Notes: generated by a model not told the origin, from the sequence alone. Shown: positions 1 through 10,461, counted from the stretch's first letter. The stretch: 64,000 bases of DNA from an uncultured Alphaproteobacteria bacterium (GCA_903874955.1 CAIQTY010000025.1:119839-183838); one strand, 5' to 3'. Program-made: numbers and translations.

Positions 1-2
1 AT

Positions 3-194
3 CTCAACCTTAAAAACGTTGAAGAGAGCATTATCAAAGGATTGCAAAGAGCGGTTCTTACCGATGACTTAGACGTTGAAATTGATGAAGATCTTTTAGA
101 AGTCATGCAAGATGCGAGTCAGTGGCATAAAGATGAACCAACACCAAAATTTAAAGACATTGAAGATCTAGAAGACGAAGCTCTAGAAGATTAA
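3..194 (+). CDS. rpoZ: DNA-directed RNA polymerase omega subunit, C-terminal part (5' end outside window)
   Basis: Open frame from position 3 ending TAA at 192-194: LNLKNVEESIIKGLQRAVLTDDLDVEIDEDLLEVMQDASQ...; acidic tail and position directly before spoT are typical of rpoZ. Confidence 0.6.
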   Translation, partial: LNLKNVEESIIKGLQRAVLTDDLDVEIDEDLLEVMQDASQWHKDEPTPKFKDIEDLEDEALED

Positions 195-239
195 CGTAAA
201 ACTCGCTAAAGTTTATAAGAGGTCTTTTGGAAACTTTTT

Positions 240-2402
240 GTGAAAGCGATTGCGCGTAAACCTGTAGTCCGTCAGTACGAGCTAGTCGAGAAACTCAAGA
301 AGTATGACCCACATACAAACGAGGACCTAGTTAATAGGGCTTACGTTTTCTGTATGAAGGTCCATGGGCAGCAGCTTCGCGCTTCTGGTGACCCTTATTT
401 TTATCATCCCTTAGAAGTTGCAAATATTCTAGCGAATATGAGATTGGATCATTATTCAATCATCACAGCCCTGCTTCATGATAGCATCGAAGATACTCTT
501 ACAACCCCTGAAGAAATTGAAAATTTATTTGGAAAAGAAATTGCCAAGCTAGTTGATGGAGTAACCAAGCTTTCTCAGTTAGAACTACAGTCAACATCAT
601 CTCCGCAAGCTGAAAATTTTCGAAAATTATTTCTCGCTATGTCAAATGACATACGGGTTCTTTTGGTCAAACTTGCTGACCGAGTTCATAATATGCGAAC
701 ACTCCATTTTATTAAGGATGAGGAAAAACGTAAAAGAATTGCCCGGGAAACGCTGGAGATTTATGCTCCTTTGGCCAGCCGTATCGGGATTACAAAATTT
801 AAAGACGAACTTCATAACTATGCATTTGAGCATCTGTATCCCCGTGAATATGAAAATGTCATAGATCAATTAACAAATATGCCGCAAAGCCAGCAGTTGA
901 TTGAAAATATCAATGAGGACATTACAAAAGTTTTAGAAGCAGGCGGGCTGAAAGCTCAAGTTTTTGGTCGCGAAAAAACCCCCTATTCCATATGGAAAAA
1001 AATTCAAAAACGTAACATTACTTTTGAACAGCTATCTGATCTTATGGCCTTTCGAATCGTTGTCGATAATCTGCAACAATGCTACCAAGCCCTGGGATTG
1101 ATTCATAGCTCGTATATTATGGTGCCGGGGCGTTTCAAAGATTACATTAGTACACCTAAAGCGAATGGTTATCAGTCACTGCATACAACCCTAATTGGTC
1201 CTTATAACCAAAAAATTGAAATTCAAATTCGCACAAAAGCAATGCATGAGGTGTGTGAATTCGGTGTTGCAGCCCACTGGCATTATAAACAACGAACAAA
1301 AGATGGCGAGATAGTTAACGCCCACGATGGAACCCAATATAGTTGGGTGCGGAATCTTTTGGAAATTTTGGAACATGCAGACAGTCCGGATGAATTTTTA
1401 GAACATACGAAACTTGAAATGTTTCATGATCAAGTCTTTTGTTTTACACCAAAAGGCGAAGTTATTGCTTTGCCAAAAAAAGCTAGCGTTCTTGATTTTG
1501 CCTATGCAATTCATGGTCATGTAGGCAACAGAGCAACAAGTGCCAAAGTGAACGGTAAGCAGGTCCCTCTGCGAACTGAACTTTACAACGGCGATCAAGT
1601 AGAAATTATTACTTCCAGACAACAAGAACCCTCTCCAAGCTGGGAGAGATACGTCATTACTGGAAAAGCCAAAGCTCAAATTCGCAAATTTATCAGAACA
1701 AAAAAACGCAATCAATTCTATGAATTAGGAAGAACCCTTCTGATCAAATCCCTGCAAAAAGAGGGGATTTCCTATGACGAAAAAATTCTTGGCCAAAACT
1801 TTAAAGAAAACACCCAAAATAACGTAGAAGACATTCTTATTGGCGTTGGCGAGGGAACCGTAAGCGTAAAAGAGGTAGTGAAGTATTTCAAACCTCAAGG
1901 TAGCCCTGCCCCATCCGAAGACATAATAAAAATAAAACAAAAAAAACCTCAAGAAGACTCAACAAAAATTGCAATAAAGGGTTTGATTCCAGGAATGGCA
2001 ATTCATTATGCAGGATGCTGTCACCCTATACCCGGAGATACTATTGTAGGTGTTGTTCATACTGGAAAGGGAATAACCATTCATACAAATGATTGTCAGC
2101 AGTTGGTTTCAATTCCATCTGAAGAAGGATTCTTAGATCTTGCTTGGAATGAAAATCCTGATAGTGGTATTTTTTCAGGACGATTGAAAATCGTATTTCT
2201 TAATACCCAGGGTGCTTTAGCATTAATTACAACCGCAATTAGTAAATGCGGCGCCGATATTAATAATTTAAAAATTGCCAGTAGACAGACAGAATTTTGG
2301 GAAATTATTACAGATATAGGCGTGCGTGACAAAGAGCAGCTCCAACAAATCCAAGCAAGCCTCAGAACCCTTAGTATTGTTAGTCAGGTTGATAGGCAAT
2401 GA
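240..2402 (+). CDS. spoT: RelA/SpoT family (p)ppGpp synthetase/hydrolase
   Basis: 720 aa, GTG start; HD motif ALLHDSIEDT, synthetase region GYQSLHTT, TGS and ACT-like domains. Confidence 0.95.
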   Translation: MKAIARKPVVRQYELVEKLKKYDPHTNEDLVNRAYVFCMKVHGQQLRASGDPYFYHPLEVANILANMRLDHYSIITALLHDSIEDTLTTPEEIENLFGKEIAKLVDGVTKLSQLELQSTSSPQAENFRKLFLAMSNDIRVLLVKLADRVHNMRTLHFIKDEEKRKRIARETLEIYAPLASRIGITKFKDELHNYAFEHLYPREYENVIDQLTNMPQSQQLIENINEDITKVLEAGGLKAQVFGREKTPYSIWKKIQKRNITFEQLSDLMAFRIVVDNLQQCYQALGLIHSSYIMVPGRFKDYISTPKANGYQSLHTTLIGPYNQKIEIQIRTKAMHEVCEFGVAAHWHYKQRTKDGEIVNAHDGTQYSWVRNLLEILEHADSPDEFLEHTKLEMFHDQVFCFTPKGEVIALPKKASVLDFAYAIHGHVGNRATSAKVNGKQVPLRTELYNGDQVEIITSRQQEPSPSWERYVITGKAKAQIRKFIRTKKRNQFYELGRTLLIKSLQKEGISYDEKILGQNFKENTQNNVEDILIGVGEGTVSVKEVVKYFKPQGSPAPSEDIIKIKQKKPQEDSTKIAIKGLIPGMAIHYAGCCHPIPGDTIVGVVHTGKGITIHTNDCQQLVSIPSEEGFLDLAWNENPDSGIFSGRLKIVFLNTQGALALITTAISKCGADINNLKIASRQTEFWEIITDIGVRDKEQLQQIQASLRTLSIVSQVDRQ

Positions 2403-2782
2403 TTTTAGGAATTGGCTGCGATATTTGTGATATCAATCGCATTGAAAAACTTATCGAATCGCAAAAAGAAAAATTTTTAAAACGAGTATTCACTTTTTCT
2501 GAACGGGAACGAAGCCTAAAAAAACATCATCCAGCTGCAAGCTTTGCCAAGATATTTGCAGCAAAAGAAGCCTTGGTAAAAGCGCTGGGAGAAGCGACTG
2601 ACATTTCATGGCAAGATATTGAGGTTGTAAAAAATCAGCACGGTCGCCCTGAAGTTGTGCTGCATGGGCCAGCCCATCAAACAGCTATGAGATTAGCCGA
2701 CAGCAATTACAGTTTGCATCTTAGCCTAAGCGATGAACCACCATACGCCATGGCTTACGCGATTTTTTGTAAAGTGGTTTAG
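2399..2782 (+). CDS. acpS: holo-[acyl-carrier-protein] synthase
   Basis: MILGIGCDICDINRIEKL...FAAKEALVKALG motifs; overlaps the spoT stop. Confidence 0.93.
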   Translation: MILGIGCDICDINRIEKLIESQKEKFLKRVFTFSERERSLKKHHPAASFAKIFAAKEALVKALGEATDISWQDIEVVKNQHGRPEVVLHGPAHQTAMRLADSNYSLHLSLSDEPPYAMAYAIFCKVV

Positions 2783-2883
2783 TATCAGTATCTATTATTT
2801 CTCATCACGATAATTATCTTTTTGTGGATTTCTAAATCATGACATGGTAGATTTTTAGTTTCAATAAACTATTAGCATTAATA

Positions 2884-4479
2884 ATGAAAAAGCTAATTAT
2901 AACTTTAAAATATGTTTTTATATTGTTTGTTGTGCTTGTAAATAACATTTTTACAGCACAGAGCCAACGTCCTGATATCAATCCTTATGACCCACGGGAA
3001 GCTTTTGATCAAACGAAAATTTATCAAAAATTTCCTGGTGGCCTGGAAAATGAAATCCGTGATGCAGTTTTAGCTACCTCAACAAATCCAGACGTAATTA
3101 GATGGGATGAACAGCGCAAGAGAAAAACAATATGCTGTGTTCTTTCGTGCGGGATTAGTTCTTGCTTTGATATGACATCTCTTTTTGGTCGTTTTTCATG
3201 TTTTAAGACAAATACCTATCAACAAGTACCTGCTAACGATGAGTTGGTAGAATTTTCAGCCAATACCCGAACGGTACTCAACGCAAGACTCGTAGATGAT
3301 TTTTTCAAAAAAAAATACGACGCGACAATGCGTCCGATCTACCAGGATATCATGGGACTTGGAGCCTTCGGCGTATTATTGGGTGGAGTTCCAGCGCTTG
3401 TTCCTATTGGTGCAATGGGGGGAAGCTTTGCCAACCTAATTTTGCTTTACCAAGGCAGCGATGTTCTGAACAATGTTCGAAGAGTTGTAACTTCCAACTT
3501 AACGTCTCGTAACGATCCTTTATTAGTTTACGAAATTTCGTATGTTTTGCTGAAACGCTATTTACCTAGAAAATTACAAGAAAAAATTGAAATACAATTT
3601 TCCGTAGGGCTTGCTAATACAATGAACCTTGAGGGACCAAGCTTATTTTTTGATACAGCCTTAGCCTTACCCCGTGAAATTTTGCCAATAAGTAAAGAGG
3701 GTATTGCACTTGGAACGTTCGTCAAAACCTATTTACAAGATTACCCTGAGATGAAAGTAACCCATACTGGTATAGAAGCAAAAACGGGAATAGAAGCGCA
3801 AAAAGAATTTCTAACGCCGCTTCTAATTCATTTAAAGCAACAAGCCCTTGCGCGTAAATATCTTTATATTGAGTCAGCAGCAGGCACAGGCAAGACAACT
3901 TTTTGCAGAAAACTTGCTAAATTTTTTGGAATTCCTTTTATAAGTGTTAAAATGAGTAGCACTATAGATGATTTTATAGGATCAAAAGATAAACCAGGTT
4001 CATTGTTGAGTGCGATTACTAGTGAAGAATCAAAAGGTGCAAAAAACGCCCTAATTTTAATTGATGAAGCTGAGAGCTTATTTGACGAAAAGAACAAAGT
4101 TGGGCTGGCTAAAACAGTATTTGACCCTAAAGATCCTGGATTTCATAGTGATTTCTTAGGGATTCGAATCCCCCTTAATGACTATCTGATAGTATTTTGC
4201 GCTAATGCTCCCATTCCTGCGGAAAATGATCCGCAAGGTGCAATGAAATCAAGGACCATACCGGTACATTTAGGAGATTTAAGTACCCCTGCTAAACAGA
4301 GAATTTTGAAACTAGATAAATTCCCTGAATTGCAAAAATCCATCAGTGTTGAGTTAGACGAGACTGATTGGACTGCTTTTGAGTCACAAAATCCTCTCAC
4401 ACAAAACATGAGAGCACTCGAAGCTGCTTTGCAGGAATATATGCGCAATAAAAATGGTGAATATGCTGGCTTAAATTAA
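2884..4479 (+). CDS. AAA+ ATPase with N-terminal signal peptide/TM segment
   Basis: Hydrophobic N-terminus MKKLIITLKYVFILFVVLVNNIFTAQSQ; Walker A ESAAGTGKTTF, Walker B ALILIDEAES. Confidence 0.8.
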   Translation: MKKLIITLKYVFILFVVLVNNIFTAQSQRPDINPYDPREAFDQTKIYQKFPGGLENEIRDAVLATSTNPDVIRWDEQRKRKTICCVLSCGISSCFDMTSLFGRFSCFKTNTYQQVPANDELVEFSANTRTVLNARLVDDFFKKKYDATMRPIYQDIMGLGAFGVLLGGVPALVPIGAMGGSFANLILLYQGSDVLNNVRRVVTSNLTSRNDPLLVYEISYVLLKRYLPRKLQEKIEIQFSVGLANTMNLEGPSLFFDTALALPREILPISKEGIALGTFVKTYLQDYPEMKVTHTGIEAKTGIEAQKEFLTPLLIHLKQQALARKYLYIESAAGTGKTTFCRKLAKFFGIPFISVKMSSTIDDFIGSKDKPGSLLSAITSEESKGAKNALILIDEAESLFDEKNKVGLAKTVFDPKDPGFHSDFLGIRIPLNDYLIVFCANAPIPAENDPQGAMKSRTIPVHLGDLSTPAKQRILKLDKFPELQKSISVELDETDWTAFESQNPLTQNMRALEAALQEYMRNKNGEYAGLN

Positions 4480-4550
4480 ATAAGAGCAGAATAATATTCG
4501 AAAAACTATACAGCTCTGGCTATTCAACGCAACATGGTAAATATTTGTCG

Positions 4551-5954
4551 CTACTGGGTATTTCTTATGGCACCCCATTGTGCCTTTAAAATAGTTGCAG
4601 CATCCGTCTTGAGCCTCTTAAATATAGCGATTACCTCACGGTAGTTGTATATGCTCACTTGTTTGGGAGTGCCTTCATATCCTGCATACTTAAATAAATG
4701 AAATGCCTCAAACCTGTTTTTTGCCTCGGCTTGTGGTCCATAGCACTCGATAGAATAACATTTACCATTAAATGTAAGTTTCACGTTTATCATCTGTTTT
4801 CTAATATCATCAATAGCTAAGGTGCAGGGAACAGCATAAAGCCGACCATCAGGACTAGACCATTCTAAAGTATCTTCGAATCTAACTTCGGTCTTAGATA
4901 AAAAATTATCAATAAGCATTTTATGCGCTGTTTTTAAAGAACAATAGCCTTTATCACCTAAGGCTGTAATCTTACCTATTACCTCTTTAATAGTATGATT
5001 TAGCGCCCATCTGCCTATAAAAATCGGTACGCTGTAAACATTATTTGCTAAAAGCATGTTATCAATAAAAGGATCAAATGCATCTATATCAGAGTTCACT
5101 TTTTTAATAAATTTTGAAGCGATATCGGGGTCTTTTAATTCATCAAACGAATATACGTTGTAGCTATTAGAAAGCACCCCGAAACTTTCATGAAAAAAAC
5201 TAAATATAAATGCGTCAACTACACGCCTTTCTTTACTATCGCAATTTAACCGATCACGAATACTTTTAAGTTTTTGATATCCAGGATAAAAATATGGCCA
5301 AAATTTATCATTAATAATGCATGCTGCTGCATGACCAATATCGTGCTGAAAAAAATCGTAAACTTTTTTGAATTCTCCACCGTGAACTCCATCTGTGAGT
5401 TCATGATTTGGAAGGCTTACATAATATTTTGGTTTTTTGTGGAAACACCCATCAACAAACCGTTCAAATTTCAGTCCTCCGTTTGGTACGCAAAGAAAAT
5501 AAACGTCAGAATAATCTAGGACATGATCTACATTATGCATACGGAAGTCAAAATACGATTCTGGTAAATCGGCACCTAATTCTTGTAATTTTTCAGTTTT
5601 GTCACAAGCTTTCGCTAAAGCATCAAAACAGCGAAAAGCCTCTTGAAAACTTAACCTGGAAGAGGCATTTTTTGCACAGGCAATATCCTTGATTTTATCA
5701 ACAAAATCACAACGGCTCGATTCACTAGCAACCGCTGATTTTACATAATCAGCCATAAACACAACTCGCTCAATTAAACCGGGAATGTGCGTAGATTTCC
5801 ATGAAAAGTTGCTAAGTGTTTCCAGAGTAGAATAGATTTCTCCCCAAGCATTCATTTGACTATCAACTGATTGATTAGCTGGTTGGGTACTAGCAGAGGC
5901 AGCAAGACTTGTAGAAAAGAACAAAAACACTAAAAGATATTTTATATTAATCAT
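4551..5954 (-). CDS. hypothetical exported protein
   Basis: 467 aa; signal peptide MINIKYLLVFLFFSTSLAASAS; His/Asp motif FQHDIGHAAAC and FHESFG; family not recognised. Confidence 0.7.
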   Translation of the reverse strand: MINIKYLLVFLFFSTSLAASASTQPANQSVDSQMNAWGEIYSTLETLSNFSWKSTHIPGLIERVVFMADYVKSAVASESSRCDFVDKIKDIACAKNASSRLSFQEAFRCFDALAKACDKTEKLQELGADLPESYFDFRMHNVDHVLDYSDVYFLCVPNGGLKFERFVDGCFHKKPKYYVSLPNHELTDGVHGGEFKKVYDFFQHDIGHAAACIINDKFWPYFYPGYQKLKSIRDRLNCDSKERRVVDAFIFSFFHESFGVLSNSYNVYSFDELKDPDIASKFIKKVNSDIDAFDPFIDNMLLANNVYSVPIFIGRWALNHTIKEVIGKITALGDKGYCSLKTAHKMLIDNFLSKTEVRFEDTLEWSSPDGRLYAVPCTLAIDDIRKQMINVKLTFNGKCYSIECYGPQAEAKNRFEAFHLFKYAGYEGTPKQVSIYNYREVIAIFKRLKTDAATILKAQWGAIRNTQ

Positions 5955-6126
5955 TTCTTAAAAATAATTTTAAATATCATAAAAAGTTTAACATAAAAAT
6001 GCTGCATTTTAAAACCAGAAGCATTAACCTCTATATTTGAAACATTAAAACGGTTTAACTCGTTTTTAACAGATTATCGTTTACATTAAAGGTATGGGAA
6101 AGATCTAACACTTGTGATAGAGTTTC

Positions 6127-6285
6127 TCTGTGCGGTAGCGTTTGTGTGAGTCACATCCCTTGGCCCAGTTTACATCCTAGGGAGCTGTCCCTGGCATAGC
6201 TGTTGGCTTTGTTATATGGCACCCACCTGGCATTTTGGCCACGAGAGGATCTCCCACTCCACGGCGCCGGCGGCACTTTATTTTT
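6127..6285 (+). ncRNA. ssrS: candidate 6S RNA (alphaproteobacterial type)
   Basis: GC-rich non-coding island in AT-rich DNA; contains GGCACCCACCTGGCATTTTGG and GAGAGGATCTCC, which resemble remembered alphaproteobacterial 6S; 3' end CGGCGCCGGCGGCAC followed by TTTATTTTTTT; GTGC/GCAC closing ends. Boundaries approximate, no covariance search done. Confidence 0.45.
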
Positions 6286-6296
6286 TTGGAGTTTAG

Positions 6297-7289
6297 ATGA
6301 CAATCTTAACCCGTTTTCAGGGCAGTGCTGCGATCATTACCTTGAATCGCCCGCAAAGATATAATGCAAGTAATTTAGAAACAATCACGCAAATCGCAGA
6401 ATTTCTAAGTGAATGTCGCGAAAATACCAAGATAAAAAAAATTATTATTAGTTCTGATCATCCGAAGGCTTTTTGCGCAGGGGGAGATATAAAGGCCGCC
6501 TATGATGCAATGAATACCAAAAATTTAGATGATGCCAAAGCTTTTTTTGAACTTGAATATAAACTGATTTATTCCCTAGCAACTTACCCCAAACCGATTA
6601 TTAGCCTTGTAAATGGCCTATGTTTTGGGGGCGGCATGGGACTTTCCATGCACAATGCAATTCGCGTACTGACACAGAATGCTATGCTCGGCATGCCAGA
6701 AACAATTATTGGTTTCTTTCCTGATGTTGGAGCGAGCTTTAGGTTTGCTCAGTTTCCCAAGGCTTGGGCTAATTATTATGCACTTACTGGCAATACAATT
6801 CCCATCGCACATGCTCTTAGATGGAACATGGCCGATTATTTTGTCGATGCAAGCTGTTTGCCAGCGCTTTTAGACGCTTTAACGCATGATGCTCCACCCG
6901 AGAAAATTTTTGAAAATTTTAGCAAGCAGGCACCAGATGAGTCAGTTTTTGGGGAAAATTGGGTTGAGGATGTTTTTGAAAAAGGCTTACAGGAAATATT
7001 TGAGACTTTGAAAGTTCACGAAAATTCAGAAACGCAAAAAACGCTTATAGATTTAAACGCGAGGTCTCCGCTTAGCCTTCGAGTGACCCATAAGCTGCTT
7101 GAAGTAACATCGTCTCTTGATTTAAAAAAATCCCTGGAACTAGACAATATTATTGCCCTGAACTTTATGAAAGATTCTGATTTTCAAGAAGGCATCCGCG
7201 CCCAAATTATTGATAAGGATAAAAATCCAAAATGGAAATATGGGCCCCTTGATATTAATGATGATAAAGTTGAAGCCTTTTTTAGGTAG
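6297..7289 (+). CDS. enoyl-CoA hydratase/isomerase family, 3-hydroxyisobutyryl-CoA hydrolase-like
   Basis: AFCAGGDIKAAYD, NGLCFGGGMGLSMH, PETIIGFFPDVGASF; 330 aa typical of HIBYL-CoA hydrolases. Confidence 0.85.
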   Translation: MTILTRFQGSAAIITLNRPQRYNASNLETITQIAEFLSECRENTKIKKIIISSDHPKAFCAGGDIKAAYDAMNTKNLDDAKAFFELEYKLIYSLATYPKPIISLVNGLCFGGGMGLSMHNAIRVLTQNAMLGMPETIIGFFPDVGASFRFAQFPKAWANYYALTGNTIPIAHALRWNMADYFVDASCLPALLDALTHDAPPEKIFENFSKQAPDESVFGENWVEDVFEKGLQEIFETLKVHENSETQKTLIDLNARSPLSLRVTHKLLEVTSSLDLKKSLELDNIIALNFMKDSDFQEGIRAQIIDKDKNPKWKYGPLDINDDKVEAFFR

Positions 7290-7292
7290 TTT

Positions 7293-7841
7293 TCAAAACC
7301 TATTTTTATTACCCCATGTCATACGCGTTAAGGTATCATCTTTCAAAATAAAATGATGAACAAGAGCCATAATCACATGCACTGTTACTAAACCATAAAT
7401 AACATACGAGAGAATTTCGTGCGATTCATGAAAAAATCCGCCTAATGCGGGATTCTTTTGCAAAAGCAACGGTACTTGGAAAAAACCAAAATAAGAAACG
7501 GAGTGTCCTCCAGCTGAAGACATTAAGTATCCGCTAAGCGGCATAAGGACCATAAGCAGATACAAAGAGTAATGCCCTAGCCTTGCCGCTAAGTTCCAAA
7601 GTGGTGATAGATTCTTAGAAATAGCTGGCACGCCGTGTACAATGCGATAGAAAAATCGAATTAGTACTAACACAAGTATTGTGATACCAACCGATTTGTG
7701 AAGACCATAGAGTTGGAATTTTTCTGGCGAATTATTCATATCCTGCATAATATATGCAACTGCATAGAGACCAACAAAAGCCAGTGCCATGCCCCAATGA
7801 AGAATTTTCATAACTAAACTGTATCTTTTACGATCTTGCAT
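7293..7841 (-). CDS. cytochrome b561 family protein
   Basis: Four TM segments with RYSLVMKILHWGMALAFVGLY, GLHKSVGITILVLVLIR, HESHEILSYVIYGLVTVHV histidine pattern. Confidence 0.9.
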   Translation of the reverse strand: MQDRKRYSLVMKILHWGMALAFVGLYAVAYIMQDMNNSPEKFQLYGLHKSVGITILVLVLIRFFYRIVHGVPAISKNLSPLWNLAARLGHYSLYLLMVLMPLSGYLMSSAGGHSVSYFGFFQVPLLLQKNPALGGFFHESHEILSYVIYGLVTVHVIMALVHHFILKDDTLTRMTWGNKNRF

Positions 7842-8016
7842 TATTAGATTTTCTTAAAGGTCTATACCTTATAGTATTGACGAATTATAGGATTTTGAAA
7901 ATAGCCTAAAAACACAGAGAATATTTTTAGTAAAGCAGTCACAGAGTTGCGCAAAAGTCTAAAAATAGGCATAAATCTTAAGTAGGATAACCAGTTAATT
8001 TTAAAAGAAATATAAT

Positions 8017-9363
8017 ATGAAAATCACGTTAGTTGGTACTGGATATGTTGGTTTAGTAAGCGGAGCATGTTTTGCTGAATTTGGCTTTGAAATCACTTGT
8101 GTTGATAGAGATACAGCAAAAATTGATGCCCTAAAGCAAGGAAAGATTCCTATTTATGAACCAGGACTTGATTCATTGGTTGCACAAGGCATTAAATCGA
8201 ATCGCCTTAGTTTTACAACCGATTTAAAAACTGCTGTAAAAGCTTCAAATGTTGTGATGATAGCTGTTGGAACACCGAGTCGTCGTGGAGATGGCCATGC
8301 CGATTTAACCTATGTTTATCAGGCCGCCGAAGACATTGCTAATGCAATTGCTGGTTACACAGTCGTTGTGACCAAATCAACTGTACCGGTTGGAACATCT
8401 AGACAAGTTGCTGAAATTATTAAAAAAACCAGACCAAATTTTATTGAGGGAATTCATTTTGATGTAGCATCTAACCCTGAATTTTTGCGAGAAGGCTCTG
8501 CCATTAATGATTTTATGCGACCAGATCGAGTAGTTATTGGAACAAATAACGCCAAAGCTTGTGAAATTTTGCAAAAGCTCTATAGACCCTTGTATCTTAT
8601 TGAAACGCCAATTGTTTCAACTAATCCTGAAACGTCAGAGCTGATAAAATATGCTGCAAATGGGTTTTTAGCAATGAAGATTTCTTTCATTAACCAAATG
8701 GCGGATTTATGCGAAAAAACTGGGGGAGATGTACAGGTACTTGCCAAAGGCATCGGGCTTGATAAACGTATTGGCGGAAAATTTTTGAATGCAGGACCTG
8801 GTTACGGGGGATCTTGCTTTCCAAAAGATACTCGTGCTTTAAGCCAAATAGCAGAACAACATGGAACAAAATGTTCTCTTATTGACGAGGTTTCTACTTA
8901 TAATGAAAAACGAAAATCCGATATGGCAAACCGGATTCTCATAGCTCTAACTGATCATCATGCACCCAAAAAAGTAGCTATTTTAGGACTTACCTTTAAA
9001 CCGAATACAGATGATCTGCGTGAGGCCCCTAGCCTTGCCATTATTCCTGAACTTTTAAAAAATGACATTGAAGTTTCGGTTTATGACCCCTTGTATTTTA
9101 AAGGGTGTGAGCGCTTGAATCACGCAATAAGTTTTGAAGAATCTTTGAAAGAGGTGTGCTTTTCAGCATCGGCTTATGATGCCATAAAAAATGCAGCATG
9201 CGTTGTAATTTTAACGGAATGGAATGAATTTAGAGCGCTTGATATGGAAAAAGTATGCGAACTTATGGATAACACAGTAGCGCCATTATTTATGGATTTT
9301 AGAAATATTTATAGGGCTGAGGAGATGAGGAAATTCAGGTATTATGGAGTTGGGAAGGGCTAG
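8017..9363 (+). CDS. ugd: UDP-glucose 6-dehydrogenase
   Basis: MKITLVGTGYVGLVSGACFAEFG; GPGYGGSCFPKDTRAL catalytic Cys motif. Confidence 0.95.
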   Translation: MKITLVGTGYVGLVSGACFAEFGFEITCVDRDTAKIDALKQGKIPIYEPGLDSLVAQGIKSNRLSFTTDLKTAVKASNVVMIAVGTPSRRGDGHADLTYVYQAAEDIANAIAGYTVVVTKSTVPVGTSRQVAEIIKKTRPNFIEGIHFDVASNPEFLREGSAINDFMRPDRVVIGTNNAKACEILQKLYRPLYLIETPIVSTNPETSELIKYAANGFLAMKISFINQMADLCEKTGGDVQVLAKGIGLDKRIGGKFLNAGPGYGGSCFPKDTRALSQIAEQHGTKCSLIDEVSTYNEKRKSDMANRILIALTDHHAPKKVAILGLTFKPNTDDLREAPSLAIIPELLKNDIEVSVYDPLYFKGCERLNHAISFEESLKEVCFSASAYDAIKNAACVVILTEWNEFRALDMEKVCELMDNTVAPLFMDFRNIYRAEEMRKFRYYGVGKG

Positions 9364-10451
9364 AGTTTAGCTGATGATTCTATGATCTTTTCCCATTTGG
9401 AAAAAATTTTATCAGGATCATAGGTTTTACAAATTTCTTTGCCTTTTTGAGATAATCCAACAAGTTTTTCAGGATCTTTAAGGTAATCAATAATGATTTT
9501 TGTAAGAGATTCATGATCACCTACCGGAAAGAGTTTTCCGTTTACGTAATCTTCTATAACGTCGACATTTCCAGTGCAGTTTGAAGCTATAATTGGAAGT
9601 CCAATAGCCATGGCCTCACAAAGGGCATTAGGAAAACCTTCATAAAGTGATGGAAATACAAATAAATCTGCATTAATTAAGGCGTTTTGAATATTTTGAG
9701 TTATTCCTGGTAAGTGAACTGTTTTATGCAATTTAAGCTCGCTAATGAGATTTTCTAATTTTTTCCGCCCTGCCCCTTCCCCATAAATCGTTAGAGTCAA
9801 ACCTGGATATTGCGTTGTAACCCTAGCGAAAGCCTTAATTAATGTTACATGGTCTTTTTGATTATCTAACCTACCAACACAGATAAGATTTTTAATTCTT
9901 TTTGAGTATATGCTTTTTTGAATCTCTGGCCTTGAGACTGGGTTAGCAATAATTGATATAAATTTCTGAAATGATTTTGGAAAATAGTTTGCTGAACTTT
10001 GTATTTGGACAACTAATTGGCTACACAGGGGGTAAAATCTTAAACGCAACCATTTGTAGAAGCTTGGAATTTCATGAAAATGTGGGTCAATGCGCTCGGA
10101 AATAACTATTGGAATTTTAAGGCCTAAAGTTGCTATAAGTGTTGTAATATTCATAACATCAACGAATGAAATGACTCCATCTGGTCTAGAGTTTTTGATC
10201 GCTTTTCTAAGTGAAATGAGGCGTTTGATAATATTAGTGATACGTCCTAAAAATCCCCCCCTGTCCTCATCTGTTTGATCAAGTTGAATAAGATTGATAG
10301 ATGAGTGTAGAAAATAAAATGGTTTTGAGGTGTTTGCCGCGAGTGTTACAATAGTGACCTGATGTTTTTTTGTTAAATAATTAGCTAGTGCTGATAAAAC
10401 TTTTTCAGCACCACCAGCTCTAAGGGAGGATATTGTAAGAGTAATGTTCAT
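9360..10451 (-). CDS. glycosyltransferase family 4-like
   Basis: MNITLTISSLRAGGAEKVLSALANYL; VGRLDNQKDHVTLIKAF; FPSLYEGFPNALCEAMAIGLPIIASN. Confidence 0.92.
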   Translation of the reverse strand: MNITLTISSLRAGGAEKVLSALANYLTKKHQVTIVTLAANTSKPFYFLHSSINLIQLDQTDEDRGGFLGRITNIIKRLISLRKAIKNSRPDGVISFVDVMNITTLIATLGLKIPIVISERIDPHFHEIPSFYKWLRLRFYPLCSQLVVQIQSSANYFPKSFQKFISIIANPVSRPEIQKSIYSKRIKNLICVGRLDNQKDHVTLIKAFARVTTQYPGLTLTIYGEGAGRKKLENLISELKLHKTVHLPGITQNIQNALINADLFVFPSLYEGFPNALCEAMAIGLPIIASNCTGNVDVIEDYVNGKLFPVGDHESLTKIIIDYLKDPEKLVGLSQKGKEICKTYDPDKIFSKWEKIIESSAKL

Positions 10452-10461
10452 TTATAGGTAA

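Noticed and set aside
642-869. Small ORFs antisense or out of frame inside spoT (e.g. 642-869 -, 646-864 +) and many similar short ORFs in the track
   Set aside because: Fully overlapped by well-supported long genes, no recognisable motifs or independent coding evidence; expected by chance in six-frame translation.
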